DNA of 64,000 nt from Sediminispirochaeta smaragdinae DSM 11293 (GCF_000143985.1 NC_014364.1:2294001-2358000); one strand, 5' to 3'; positions 51,629 to 59,676 are shown, numbered from the stretch's first letter. Made by a program: numbers and translations. Notes: generated from the sequence alone by a model not told the origin.

Positions 51629-52916
51629 GATGAAGAAAATCTGGATTATTCCGGTGTTGCTCCTGTCGATAGGCCTCGCCGGTTGTAGTATGTTTGGAAA
51701 CGACGGGGATGACGACGATGATAACAATACCTCCGCTCCCTTTACTATTGTTGGTTCCTGGGTTAGGGAGTCGCCCTCTTATTCCGATACTGATGTCTAT
51801 CTATTTGCCTCAGATGGTACGATGACTCTCTATAGCGATTATGCAATGACAACCGTAGCTTCAGTATGGACCTGGGCATTATCTGGCGATACATTAGCCT
51901 TTGATGGTGACACACCCTTGCAAATGACAAATATCAGTGAAAATGAGTTTATCATGGGTTCTTCTACCTATTATCGTAAGGGGTTCGAGCCTGATGGACA
52001 TTCTGAATCATTGCCTGTTGGTTTCTGGGTTATGGCGTCTCCCTCTTATTCCGATAGTGAAGTCACTCTATTTGCCTCAGATGGGACTTATACTCTTTAT
52101 AAAGACTATGCAGTGGCAAATGTAAGTGAAAAAGGGACCTGGTCATTATCAGATGACAGTTTAACCGTCGACGCTTCTTTAACTAACGCAACAGAAACAA
52201 TAACGGTTGTTAGTGAAAATGAATTTACATGGAATGGATGGACCTTCTATCGCAAAGGCACCGAGCCTGATGGACATAATGATCTAATAGGTACGTGGGT
52301 TCCATCTTTTTACTCTATACCTGATACCGAAGTACATCAGTATAAAGCTGATGGAACCTTCACATACTATAGTGATTACGCGATGCAGAAGATCTATCGT
52401 GAAGGTACCTGGACGTGGAACTCTGATCATACAGTCCTTACAATAGTCTTCACACGCTACGCCAATGGTTCTCAAGACTCTCAAGTTAAGTTTCTCAGTG
52501 GTAATAAAATCCAGTATGGTGCTGAGTACTTATATCGGAAAGGATCTGAACCCTGTGGGAATGTCTTGTCCGGTTCTGCTACAACGCTGGCTGTCGATAC
52601 AGCGTATACAGGTGAATTTACTGATCTAAGTGCTAAACTTTTTTGTGTAACGGTAGAGGATGGGGCAAGCTATGAGATTTCCTGGGATGATTCTGATGAG
52701 GGTAGCGGTTCCTATACTGGAGATATATCAGTCTCCGCATATAAAGCGGATAAGGCAAGCAAGTATTTTGCAGAAGAAGATCGTGGATATTCTGTTCCCC
52801 AGAGTCTTTCCGCTAATGGCACTGTCATGTATATCGTTGTGGTTCCTTACCTTGAGTTTTATTTTAGTGACTCCCTTGGTACCTACAGCCTAACCGTAAC
52901 AAAGGTGACACCATAG
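51629..52916 (+). CDS. Lipoprotein with three lipocalin-like repeats, copy A
   Basis: A 428-aa lipoprotein. Signal peptide with lipobox LAGC (Cys19), then an acidic tract (DGDDDDDNN). Three repeats of about 90 aa each begin with GSW/GFW/GTW, contain ASDGT or KADGT and end in YYRKG-x-EPDGH-like motifs, as in lipocalin-like domains. The last 110 aa resemble a pre-peptidase C-terminal (PPC) beta domain. Phage-carried lipoproteins can alter the host surface or block superinfection; that is inference. AAAGGA precedes ATG 51629; the longer frame is unlikely. Confidence 0.85.
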
Positions 52917-52957
52917 TAGGCATATTTCCTAAGGCTCTGTGACAAAGAGTAGATATC

Positions 52958-52988
52958 GGGCATAGATTTCTCTATGCCCATTTTTTTT
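52958..52988 (+). terminator. Terminator of lipoprotein gene A
   Basis: GGGCATAG (52958-52965) with CTATGCCC (52972-52979), loop ATTTCT, then A and eight T. The same hairpin follows gene B. Confidence 0.92.
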
Positions 52989-52994
52989 GTCTTC

Positions 52995-53060
52995 GTGAAG
53001 GGCGGGAAGGTTCGGGGTGTGGAGAAAGTGGTCAGGGATAAGAGTATTAAGCCAGCGTAG
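52995..53060 (+). pseudogene. Duplicated tail of the 59-aa gene
   Basis: The frame VKGGKVRGVEKVVRDKSIKP followed by a final residue and TAG repeats the C-terminal end of the gene at 51308-51487 with few changes and no start region. It marks the left edge of the duplication. Confidence 0.8.
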
Positions 53061-53125
53061 GACATACACGGAATATGTTGTGTGAGAATCCTGAAAAAGA
53101 GCTACCTGTATATTGTTTTTATTGG

Positions 53126-53153
53126 TTTACGATGTATACATAACAAGTATAAT
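53126..53153 (+). promoter_or_regulatory. Promoter of lipoprotein gene B
   Basis: TTTACG (53126-53131), 16-nt spacer, consensus TATAAT (53148-53153), 46 nt before the ATG. Confidence 0.6.
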
Positions 53154-53199
53154 GTGTATAGTGTAAACTATAAAACAAACCAAAAGGAAGGATGGAAGA

Positions 53200-54180
53200 A
53201 TGAAAAAAATCTGGATTATTCCGGTGTTGCTCCTGTCGATAGGCCTCGCTGGTTGTAGTATGTTTGGAAACGACGGGGATGACGACGACGATGATACCGC
53301 TGCTCCCTTTACTATTGTTGGTTCCTGGGTTAAGGAGTCGCCCTCTTACCCTACTACTCATGTCTATGAATTTGCCTCAGACGGATCTTGTAATATTTAT
53401 GACAACTATGCAATGACAGGCGTACCGTATAAAACAACCTGGTCATTATCTGGTGATACTTGGAGCCTTGATGACGACTACTCAGCTACAATAACAATTA
53501 TCAGTGAGAATGAGTTTACCGTGAACGACAGCACTACCACCTATTATCGTAAGGGCTACGAGCCTGGTGGGCATGTTGATGAAACATTGCCTATTGGCTC
53601 CTGGGTTATCGACCGTTGCTCTTTCCCTAATACTAATGTCTATCTATTTGCCTCAGATGGGACTGTTATTCTTTATGCAGACTATGCAATGACAACCGAA
53701 GATGCTGCAAGTACCTGGTCATTATCTGGTGATACTTTGACCCTTGATGGCGACTCAGCTACAATAACAATTATCAGTGGGAATGAGTTTACATGGGATG
53801 GATATAGCTACTACCGCAAAGGCTACGAGCCTGATGGGTTTGCATTGGATGGACCTGCTGCCTCTCTGAGTTTAGGAACCGCCTATGACGGGAACTTTAC
53901 CGATGGAGCTGATTTCGATGTGTTTACTGTGGCGGTAGAAGATGGGGCAAACTATGATATTACCTGGGATGACTCTTTTGACGGTAGTCACCACTATAGT
54001 GGAGACATAAAGGTTATTGCATATGCGGCAGATAGAGCAACCGCTTATTTTTTTGACAAAGATAATGGATATACTCACCCTGAGACTATAACCGCTAGTG
54101 GAACAATCATCTATATCATTGCCCGTCCGTATGATTCAGACTCGGTAGGGACCTACAGCCTGACGGTGACAAAGCAGTAG
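53200..54180 (+). CDS. Lipoprotein with two lipocalin-like repeats, copy B
   Basis: A 326-aa paralogue of the gene at 51629. The first 35 residues (lipobox LAGC, acidic tract) are almost the same. It has two, not three, of the roughly 90-aa repeats (GSWVKESPSYPTTHVYEFA..., GSWVIDRCSFPNTNVYLFA...) and the same PPC-like C-terminus. Loss or gain of one repeat after duplication explains the length difference. AAGGATGG precedes the ATG. Confidence 0.85.
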   Translation: MKKIWIIPVLLLSIGLAGCSMFGNDGDDDDDDTAAPFTIVGSWVKESPSYPTTHVYEFASDGSCNIYDNYAMTGVPYKTTWSLSGDTWSLDDDYSATITIISENEFTVNDSTTTYYRKGYEPGGHVDETLPIGSWVIDRCSFPNTNVYLFASDGTVILYADYAMTTEDAASTWSLSGDTLTLDGDSATITIISGNEFTWDGYSYYRKGYEPDGFALDGPAASLSLGTAYDGNFTDGADFDVFTVAVEDGANYDITWDDSFDGSHHYSGDIKVIAYAADRATAYFFDKDNGYTHPETITASGTIIYIIARPYDSDSVGTYSLTVTKQ

Positions 54181-54216
54181 CATATTGTTGTTATCACCAT
54201 GAACTAAAACACATGA

Positions 54217-54247
54217 CGGGCATAGATTCCTCTATGCCCGTTTTTTT
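54217..54247 (+). terminator. Terminator of lipoprotein gene B
   Basis: CGGGCATAG (54217-54225) with CTATGCCCG (54232-54240), 6-nt loop, seven T. Confidence 0.93.
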
Positions 54248-54375
54248 ATGGTTTCCCCCTTGATGCAAAAATTCTTCCGTGATAGAATTTTTCTTGTTAG
54301 ATAACCCAAGGTAAGCATACTTACCCTGGCCGTTCCGGACGGATTCCGGTCGCTCTAATGGTGCAAGAAGCAATC

Positions 54376-54445
54376 AGGCGGCGAAGTACCTTACGTTAAA
54401 CACTGTAACAGGTGTCTTTCGTGAGCTACTTCGCCGCCTTTTTTT
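54376..54445 (+). terminator. Long hairpin with T-run before the packaging genes
   Basis: A perfect 13-bp stem (54376-54388 with 54427-54439, arm AGGCGGCGAAGTA) encloses 38 nt with a small inner hairpin and is followed by seven T. Upstream (about 54290-54360) are smaller hairpins (GGTAAG/CTTACC, CCGGA/TCCGG) but no clear gene. The hairpin could end a small RNA. The place before HNH and terminase genes is also where cos sites lie in related phages. GCGGCGAAGTACCTT is also found in the excisionase gene (43502-43516). Confidence 0.6.
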
Positions 54446-54483
54446 GTGCCCTTTGGCTTTGACAGAGGAGAGGACGAGAGACT

Positions 54484-54792
54484 ATGGGAAGGCAGGATAG
54501 ACGAAAGAGTTCGACACAGCGCGGGTATGGAGCAGCCTGGCGGAAGATACGCATCGAGGTCCTCCAGGCCTGGGGCATCCCGAGGCTCCATGCAGATCAC
54601 AGCAGAAAAACTGCGAAGTTTGACAACGGCTTTGGTAACCAGAAGAGGAAGGAACCTCGTCCCGTTTCCCCTATCATCAATCAGGGCACAGCCCGCCTTA
54701 CGGAGGGGGGATGTAAATCTCTGGGGGAAAAATGCCCAAACCACGCGCCTATACAAACAAACACTCTGTCAGCAAAGGCAAAGGGGGTATAG
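54484..54792 (+). CDS. HNH endonuclease, catalytic centre deleted
   Basis: A 102-aa frame. The start (RRKSSTQRGYGAAWRKIR) and a later part (HADHSRKTAKFDNGFGN, residues 36-52) match the two ends of phage HNH endonucleases encoded before terS. The section between them, which holds the CxxC, the VDHI-type His and the second zinc pair, is absent: residues 28-35 join the ends directly. It is therefore very probably inactive. These proteins help HK97-type terminases cut DNA. Confidence 0.72.
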   Translation: MGRQDRRKSSTQRGYGAAWRKIRIEVLQAWGIPRLHADHSRKTAKFDNGFGNQKRKEPRPVSPIINQGTARLTEGGCKSLGEKCPNHAPIQTNTLSAKAKGV

Positions 54793-54795
54793 GCC

Positions 54796-55302
54796 ATGAG
54801 TCGCGGCGGACACAACAAAAAGCCGACTATTTTAAAGCTTACCCATGGCACCTTCAGAGAGGACCGGGCCAATGAGAAGGAGCCGGAAGTCAAGGCACTT
54901 GATGAGGCGCCCAAGGCACCGAGCCACCTCAACACTTTTGCAAAGAACAAGTGGAAGGAACTTGCCCCGGTGCTTGCACAGACCCGTGTACTCTCTGCGA
55001 CTGATCTCACCATGCTGGAAGCCTTGTGCGAGGCATACGGACAGTACCGGGAAGCGCAGTATGCGGTCTACCACTACACAGATGATGACGGGAAGAAGAG
55101 GAAACGAAACCTTGCCCAGTACATGAGTGGGAAAAACTCTCAAACCATGCCTGAGTACACGGCCATGCGGCAGGCGTTGTCCATGGTCAAAACCATATCC
55201 GCAGAGTTCGGGCTCTCGCCTGCAACCCGCTCCCGCGTGAGTGCAATCGACACACCTGAAGCAAAGGACCCTATGGAAGCGCTTTTAGAAGGGGCCGGAT
55301 GA
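54796..55302 (+). CDS. terS: Phage terminase small subunit, P27 family
   Basis: A 168-aa protein with the P27 pattern: GGHNKKPTILKLTHGTFR near the start, APSHLNTFAKNKWKEL, TDLTMLEALCEAYGQYREA and the end FGLSPATRSRVSA. It recognises packaging sites and feeds DNA to the large subunit. It follows the damaged HNH gene by 3 nt and overlaps the large-subunit gene by 4 nt. It looks intact, unlike its neighbours. Confidence 0.92.
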   Translation: MSRGGHNKKPTILKLTHGTFREDRANEKEPEVKALDEAPKAPSHLNTFAKNKWKELAPVLAQTRVLSATDLTMLEALCEAYGQYREAQYAVYHYTDDDGKKRKRNLAQYMSGKNSQTMPEYTAMRQALSMVKTISAEFGLSPATRSRVSAIDTPEAKDPMEALLEGAG

Positions 55303-56621
55303 TGTGGAAGCGACTCGTACTTGTGGGGCTTTTGATGAGTAGCCTGTTTACCTACCGCCAGTATGCCCAGGATGTTGCAAGCGGGAAGGTTGTCACCTGC
55401 AGGTGGGTGAAGCTTGCTGTAGCCAGGTGGGAAAATGACCTCTTACGGCAGAATACTCCGGATTTCCCCTACTACTTTGATGAGAAATGCGCCAACAGGT
55501 ATATCAGCTTTGCTCAGCAGCTTGAGCACACGCAAGGCTTCAGCGGGAAGATCGTGCTTGAACCCTGGCAGCAGTTTGCCTGGGCGAATATCTTCGGGTG
55601 GAAAAGTACGGCCACGGGCCTGAGGCGGTTTCGAAAGGCATACCGGGAGGTTGCAAGGAAGAACGGGAAGACGGTCGAAGGGGCAGCAATGATGAACGCC
55701 TGCTTTCACCTCGATAAAGAGATCGGGGCCGAAGAGTTCTTTCTGGCGGTGGACCGGAACCAGGCGAAGAAAGGCTATGACGAGGCGGTACGCCAGAACC
55801 TTCGTAACCCTACATTATCGCGGCTTACCAAGGAGTACCGATCCTCAAAACGCCTTGTAAAGGTCAATGACCCTGCGGCCTTCATGACCCCGGTCTCAAG
55901 AGATCACAAGAGTCAGGACTCCTGGAACCCGCATGCGATCTTAGTGGATGAGTACCATGCCCACGCGACCAATGAGCTGATCAACGTGTATGAGTCGGGC
56001 ATGGGAGCACGGAAGCAGCCCTTAACGATCATCATCACCACGGCCGGGACGAACATCAACGGGCCTGCCTATCAGGAAGAGCGCACGCTCGTTACCAAGA
56101 TCCTTGAGGGAAGCATCGAGCCGGTTCCGGAACACATCTGGGGGATCATCTACACCCTTGATGAGGGGGACAGGTGGGAAGATCCTGCGGTGTGGATCAA
56201 AAGCAACCCTAATATGGGAGTGAGCTTTTACCGCGACTATCTTGAAAAGCGTATTGCAGAGGCCAAGGGCTCGCCCCGGAAAGCCAGCGATGTTTTGACG
56301 AAGAACTTCAACATATGGCTTTCCTCTCCCACCCGGTGGATGGATCACTCGGTGTGGATGCGGGGAAGCGCTCTGGTCATTGAAGAAGAGCTTGTCGGAC
56401 GAGGGGCCCGTGGCGGGCTTGATCTATCGATGACAACCGATATCACGGCCCTGTGCTGGGCATTCGGTGAGAAGGACGGGCTGAGGAGGGACTATCAAGA
56501 GCTCTTGATCAGATACGAAGGCTTAGAGAGGCAGAACCGGCAGCAGCAAACGGCCCTTAAAGCCGGGGGCTCTGTCCTGGCCGCCTCTATCATTGTGAAT
56601 GTGCTGCAAGCTGTGTTTTGA
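55299..56621 (+). CDS. terL: Phage terminase large subunit, truncated and fused to a foreign C-terminus
   Basis: A 440-aa protein. Residues 15-392 are a large terminase: RWVKLAVARW, Walker A-like ARKNGKT (K124), Walker B HAILVDEYHAH (D217, E218) and the start of the nuclease domain GGLDLSMTTDITAL (D375). At about residue 392 (near 56475) it changes to a short coiled coil (RRDYQELLIRYEGLERQNRQ) plus a membrane-like helix (SVLAASIIVNVLQAVF). The nuclease acidic residues beyond D375 are gone. Usual length is 540-570. A deletion joining terL to a gene at the far end of the late region explains this best. Confidence 0.85.
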   Translation: MMWKRLVLVGLLMSSLFTYRQYAQDVASGKVVTCRWVKLAVARWENDLLRQNTPDFPYYFDEKCANRYISFAQQLEHTQGFSGKIVLEPWQQFAWANIFGWKSTATGLRRFRKAYREVARKNGKTVEGAAMMNACFHLDKEIGAEEFFLAVDRNQAKKGYDEAVRQNLRNPTLSRLTKEYRSSKRLVKVNDPAAFMTPVSRDHKSQDSWNPHAILVDEYHAHATNELINVYESGMGARKQPLTIIITTAGTNINGPAYQEERTLVTKILEGSIEPVPEHIWGIIYTLDEGDRWEDPAVWIKSNPNMGVSFYRDYLEKRIAEAKGSPRKASDVLTKNFNIWLSSPTRWMDHSVWMRGSALVIEEELVGRGARGGLDLSMTTDITALCWAFGEKDGLRRDYQELLIRYEGLERQNRQQQTALKAGGSVLAASIIVNVLQAVF

Positions 56622-56643
56622 TCGGTTTAGGAATGTAAAAAAG

Positions 56644-56673
56644 TTGTACCCTTCTTCCTATCCGGATTATAAT
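56644..56673 (+). promoter_or_regulatory. Promoter of the DinB-like gene
   Basis: TTGTAC (56644-56649), 18-nt spacer, consensus TATAAT (56668-56673), about 32 nt before the TTG start. Confidence 0.65.
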
Positions 56674-56704
56674 ACTTATAGGGTAGCTTTTTACGGAGGA
56701 TGCG

Positions 56705-57235
56705 TTGGACCAGAACAGCATTATCAAACAGCTTGAACGAAACGGCAGAGTCTATCAGGAACTTTTAGTTGGCTTCACTCAGCAGCAAGCAATCTGGAAA
56801 CCCTCACCGGAACGTTGGTCTATTTTAGAAACAGTTTGCCATCTCATTGATATTGAGATAGAAGATTTTCGTTATGATTTAGAAATTACGCTTTTTCATC
56901 CGGAGCAATCATGGCCTTCATTTAGCATTGAAGATTGGGTAGTAGATCGAAAATACAATGAGAGAAATCTAAGGATCTCAGTAGAAAAGCTCCATGAAGA
57001 GAGAAACAAATCGGTTGACTGGCTCTCCGGCTTGGGAGGATTTGATTTACGGGCAACACATTCTGGAAAGGGGTTTCGCCGAGAGCCAATGAGAGCCGGA
57101 GATATTCTCGTTTCATGGCTTGCCCACGATCATTCTCATATTCGCCAGATCGCCCGTTTGAGTTGGGAACTTCTTAAGAAAGAAGCCGTACCATATTCAT
57201 CAGAGTATTCCGGCTACGACTATGATGGCGAGTAA
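56705..57235 (+). CDS. DinB superfamily protein
   Basis: A 176-aa four-helix-bundle protein: PERWSILETVCHLIDIE (His of the metal site), then LVSWLAHDHSHIRQIARL (two more His). This is the DinB/YfiT-like metal-binding fold; relatives include thiol transferases, but most have no known job. Starts at TTG with GGAGG 5 nt upstream. It is the first gene after the truncated terminase and has its own promoter, so it is cargo or flanking DNA. Confidence 0.85.
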   Translation: MDQNSIIKQLERNGRVYQELLVGFTQQQAIWKPSPERWSILETVCHLIDIEIEDFRYDLEITLFHPEQSWPSFSIEDWVVDRKYNERNLRISVEKLHEERNKSVDWLSGLGGFDLRATHSGKGFRREPMRAGDILVSWLAHDHSHIRQIARLSWELLKKEAVPYSSEYSGYDYDGE

Positions 57236-57319
57236 TTATCAGGCTACTGGTTTCTGTTGAAGAGAAATCTCACTGCTTGAAGGATCAGATGATAAGTATA
57301 GGAAGCACTTCGGTGCTTT

Positions 57320-57537
57320 CTATGAGGCGGCTTGAGTAGTTTTTGCCAACATTGTCTTAATCATTCTCGGAAAGAAAACGAGGTAGTAAATATAAGCTTT
57401 GTCTGTCGAGTACCCAAGACTGCTTAACAGCGAATATGCGTTTTCGCCTGCGGCTTCATCTAAATAGCCTTTGGCCGCAAGCTCCCGATGACAGGTCGGT
57501 GTATTTACGGAACGTTTGATGGAATATCAAATTTGAA
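57320..57537 (-). pseudogene. Possible degenerate coding remnant
   Basis: On the minus strand an open stretch without start encodes HRELAAKGYLDEAAGENAYS and goes on SLLSSLGYSTDKAYIYYLVF before TAG at 57320-57322. The amphipathic look suggests a former protein end. Family not recognised. The rest of 57236-57597 has only a UUCG-loop hairpin (57303-57318) after the DinB gene. Confidence 0.35.
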
Positions 57538-57597
57538 GGCAACGTTTTTAGGCTGTTGTAGCTAAAAAGAAAGCAAATTATTTTTGTTGAGGTCTTG

Positions 57598-57627
57598 CTT
57601 AAAGTTATCATAAATGATAACTTTAAG
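57598..57627. promoter_or_regulatory. Operator palindrome of the HigBA-like module
   Basis: A perfect 13-bp inverted repeat (arm CTTAAAGTTATCA, spacer TAAA) ends 3 nt before the toxin ATG at 57631. It fits the site where the antitoxin helix-turn-helix represses its own operon. Confidence 0.75.
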
Positions 57628-57630
57628 TCT

Positions 57631-57951
57631 ATGAAATGGGAAATTGTATTTTTTAGTGAAAAGGTCTCAAAAGAGACAATGAAATTTCCCAAAGGAATAT
57701 TGGCAGACTTCTTACATATAGCTGAAATGATTGAAAGCTTTGGTTCGTCTCTTGGGATGCCATATACAAGAGCCATGGGAGGGGGGCTATTTGAAATCCG
57801 AACCAAAGGGAAAGAAGGCATCGGACGGTCCTTATTTTGTACTGTTAAGGATCAAAAAGTGATAATTTTGCATTCGTTTGTAAAGAAAACGAATAAAACG
57901 CCAAAGCAAGATTTAGAAATTGCTCGGAAACGACTGAAGGAGGTTCAATGA
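57631..57951 (+). CDS. HigB/RelE-type toxin (phage Gp49-like)
   Basis: A 106-aa protein: KWEIVFFSEKVSKETMKFP, then RAMGGGLFEIRTKGKEG and KVIILHSFVKKTNKTPKQDLEIARKR (split here at the turn), as in the Gp49/HigB family of ribosome-dependent mRNA interferases. Start ATG at 57631, just after the palindrome; an earlier in-frame TTG-type start lies inside it. Toxin-first order with antitoxin after is the HigBA arrangement. Confidence 0.85.
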   Translation: MKWEIVFFSEKVSKETMKFPKGILADFLHIAEMIESFGSSLGMPYTRAMGGGLFEIRTKGKEGIGRSLFCTVKDQKVIILHSFVKKTNKTPKQDLEIARKRLKEVQ

Positions 57952-58244
57952 TGGAAACAGTTTCTTTTAATGATTTCAAGAAAGAGGCGTTAAATGATCC
58001 TGAAGTTCGAAAAGAATATGAGACACTCAAGCCAGACTATGAACTCCGGAAGAGATTAATTGAATTACGACTTCAGGCAGGCTTAACCCAGGAAGAATTA
58101 GCGAAGAGATTACATACTCAGAAAAGCAATATTTCCAGGATAGAGAATGTGAATACAAAGAACTCGCCGCGTCTTTCTACGATAGAAGATTATGCGCGTG
58201 CAGTTGGATATAATATAAAAATAGATTTTATCCCGACGTCATAA
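57951..58244 (+). CDS. HigA-type XRE antitoxin
   Basis: A 97-aa antitoxin with a helix-turn-helix at residues 38-90 (LRLQAGLTQEELAKRLHTQK, then SNISRIEN). Tandem ATGs at 57948 and 57951 follow AGGAGG; the gene overlaps the toxin stop. It neutralises HigB and likely binds the palindrome upstream. Confidence 0.88.
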   Translation: METVSFNDFKKEALNDPEVRKEYETLKPDYELRKRLIELRLQAGLTQEELAKRLHTQKSNISRIENVNTKNSPRLSTIEDYARAVGYNIKIDFIPTS

Positions 58245-58257
58245 TGCCGAGGAGTTT

Positions 58258-58521
58258 ATGTATTTGGGTGTTAAAGACGTAAAACCTCTTCAAGATTACA
58301 AATTGTTACTCACTTTCGAGAATGATGAAGTACGTTATTTTGATATGTATCCCTATCTTGATTTAGGAATCTTTTCGGAGTTGCGGGATATCGCAAAATT
58401 CAATGCGCTATCGGTTAAATTTGATACTATCGAATGGCCAAACGGGGCAGACTTAGATCCTGAAGTTCTTTATAGCGAAAGTTCTGTTGAGGCACTCCCC
58501 TTTACCTACGACCAACTTTAG
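58258..58521 (+). CDS. DUF2442 protein
   Basis: An 87-aa protein: VKDVKPLQDYKLLLTFENDE, YFDMYPYLDLGIF and IEWPNGADLDPEVLY are the DUF2442 pattern. Members commonly lie near toxin-antitoxin genes and a DUF4160 partner, which is absent here. Starts 13 nt after the HigA-like gene with GAGGAG upstream. Confidence 0.85.
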   Translation: MYLGVKDVKPLQDYKLLLTFENDEVRYFDMYPYLDLGIFSELRDIAKFNALSVKFDTIEWPNGADLDPEVLYSESSVEALPFTYDQL

Positions 58522-58590
58522 CTATTTGTAAAGCTTTGTTGAAATTCAAAATGGCTTAATTTATACTTATATCATAATTATAATATAATT

Positions 58591-58845
58591 ATGATACCCT
58601 TTAAATGGGATAAGGCAAAAAATGCGATCAATATTCAAAAGCATGGCGTTTCATTTGAAGAAGCACAATCCGTGTTTTATGATGAATCGCACTCTGATTT
58701 AGAAGATAGATTCATCATGCTGGGATTTAGTAGCCACTTACGCTTATTAGTTGTTTGCCACTGTATACGAAAGAAAAAATCCGTAATCCGAATTATCTCA
58801 GCTCGTAAAGCTACTACTAACGAATCAAAATACTATGGAGGGTGA
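58591..58845 (+). CDS. brnT: BrnT-type toxin
   Basis: An 84-aa toxin: FKWDKAKNAINIQKHGVSFE, AQSVFYDE and RIISARKATTNESKYY are family hallmarks of the RelE-like BrnT ribonuclease. A short AT-rich promoter region with TATAAT-like sequences lies just upstream (58570-58590). The gene ends inside the BrnA ribosome site. Confidence 0.92.
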   Translation: MIPFKWDKAKNAINIQKHGVSFEEAQSVFYDESHSDLEDRFIMLGFSSHLRLLVVCHCIRKKKSVIRIISARKATTNESKYYGG

Positions 58846-58849
58846 TATT

Positions 58850-59065
58850 ATGAGAGACGAATATGATTTTTCTAAAATGAAATCTCGTAAGAATCCATAT
58901 GCGAAAAAGCTCAAGAAGCAAATTACTATAAGGCTTGCAGTAGAGACTATAGATTATTTTAAGGGCTTAGCGGAAGAATCGGGCTTACCATATCAAACCC
59001 TTATAGATTTATATTTAGATGATTGCGCTAGAAATAACAAGAAAATGGAACTTAAATGGGACTAA
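58850..59065 (+). CDS. brnA: BrnA-type ribbon-helix-helix antitoxin
   Basis: A 71-aa antitoxin: YDFSKMKSRKNPYAKKLK, then KQITIRLAVETIDYFKGLAE and LPYQTLIDLYLDDC form the RHH domain. ATG at 58850 has GGAGGG at good spacing; the earlier frame start overlaps the toxin stop. It pairs with BrnT. Confidence 0.9.
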   Translation: MRDEYDFSKMKSRKNPYAKKLKKQITIRLAVETIDYFKGLAEESGLPYQTLIDLYLDDCARNNKKMELKWD

Positions 59066-59105
59066 GAGGCATTTTTGATTTTCGAGAATAGAGGAAAGCG
59101 GCGGT

Positions 59106-59357
59106 ATGAAGAACGAGGTTACATACGAAAAGGCTCCGGAAGACATACGACAAGGATTGTTAGCGGCTAAAGAGGTGGAAGATGTACTCCCCCCTCCAGA
59201 GTTGTTAATACCAAGAGAAGAGACAAAAAAAATTACGATCACACTTTCTAAAAAGAGCATTGACTTCTTCAAGCAAATCTCGGAGGAAACAAATACTCCA
59301 TATCAACAAATGATTCGTAAGGTTTTAGATACCTATACAGATCATTATGCAAAATGA
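59106..59357 (+). CDS. Orphan BrnA-like antitoxin
   Basis: An 83-aa protein with KKITITLSKKSIDFFKQISEE and PYQQMIRKVLDTYTDHYA, a second BrnA/CopG-type domain. No BrnT gene precedes it, so it is an orphan, perhaps able to cross-neutralise or left from a lost module. It begins 40 nt after brnA with GAGGAAAG upstream. Confidence 0.78.
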   Translation: MKNEVTYEKAPEDIRQGLLAAKEVEDVLPPPELLIPREETKKITITLSKKSIDFFKQISEETNTPYQQMIRKVLDTYTDHYAK

Positions 59358-59412
59358 GAAAAATGGACGCGCTGATATGCGGTTCCATCATCATTATAGT
59401 GTAATGTAAACC

Positions 59413-59565
59413 ATGTTAGAGACGACTTTTAGCAAATTCATGAAAGATGAAGAGCAAATGAAGAAGTTCAATGAAGAATATAATCAATTTCTGTTGTCAG
59501 AATTTCTATTAGAAGCGATGGAGAAAGAACATTATTCAGTAAGGAAACTCTCTGAAAAATCTTGA
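59413..59565 (+). pseudogene. Frameshifted fragment of an XRE-type antitoxin
   Basis: A 50-aa frame (FMKDEEQMKKFNEEYNQFLL, then EKEHYSVRKLSEKS) ends in TGA exactly where related antitoxins go on with GIS-x-S-type helix-turn-helix residues. Reading ATATCAACCAGTATCATT in another frame gives ISTSII, so a one- or two-base indel near 59563 broke the gene. No toxin adjoins. Confidence 0.6.
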
Positions 59566-59676
59566 TATCAACCAGTATCATTTATTAAAATTCTCCTTCG
59601 GCCAACTTCGCATATTCGCTTGACAATATGTGAAAATTACTCTGGACTTCTCCTGATAATAGATATATATTCATAA

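Larger units (their letters stand above)
51422..52988. repeat. Tandem duplication, copy A
   Basis: This unit runs from the last part of the 59-aa gene through promoter, lipoprotein gene and terminator. Copy B begins right after its T-run with nearly the same sequence. Similarity is high over the first 300 nt and patchy later because copy A has one more internal repeat. Confidence 0.85.
52995..54247. repeat. Tandem duplication, copy B
   Basis: The second unit starts 1573 nt after copy A and carries the tail of the 59-aa gene, a promoter, a shorter lipoprotein gene and a similar terminator. Confidence 0.85.
35549..56621. mobile_element. Integrated phage-like element, probably a decayed prophage
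   Basis: It starts beside tRNA-Pro with an integrase and runs through cargo, repressor, excisionase, recombination, replication and terminase genes. No copy of the tRNA-Pro 3' end was seen by eye further on, so the right border is unknown; the given end is the stop of the truncated large terminase. Capsid, portal and tail genes are absent and the terminase is fused to a foreign tail, pointing to loss of the late region. A satellite-type element is an alternative reading. Confidence 0.8.

Noticed and set aside
51936-52125. Small frames inside the lipoprotein genes
   Set aside because: They are out-of-frame shadows of the repeated domains.
35549-56621. Phage-inducible satellite (PICI-like) instead of a decayed prophage
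   Set aside because: int, excisionase, replication and terS fit, but a damaged HNH gene and a truncated terL with an ATPase domain are better explained by decay of a full phage. Not fully excluded.
57236-57597. A functional gene in the gap after the DinB-like gene
   Set aside because: Only a start-less minus-strand remnant and a short UUCG hairpin could be seen.
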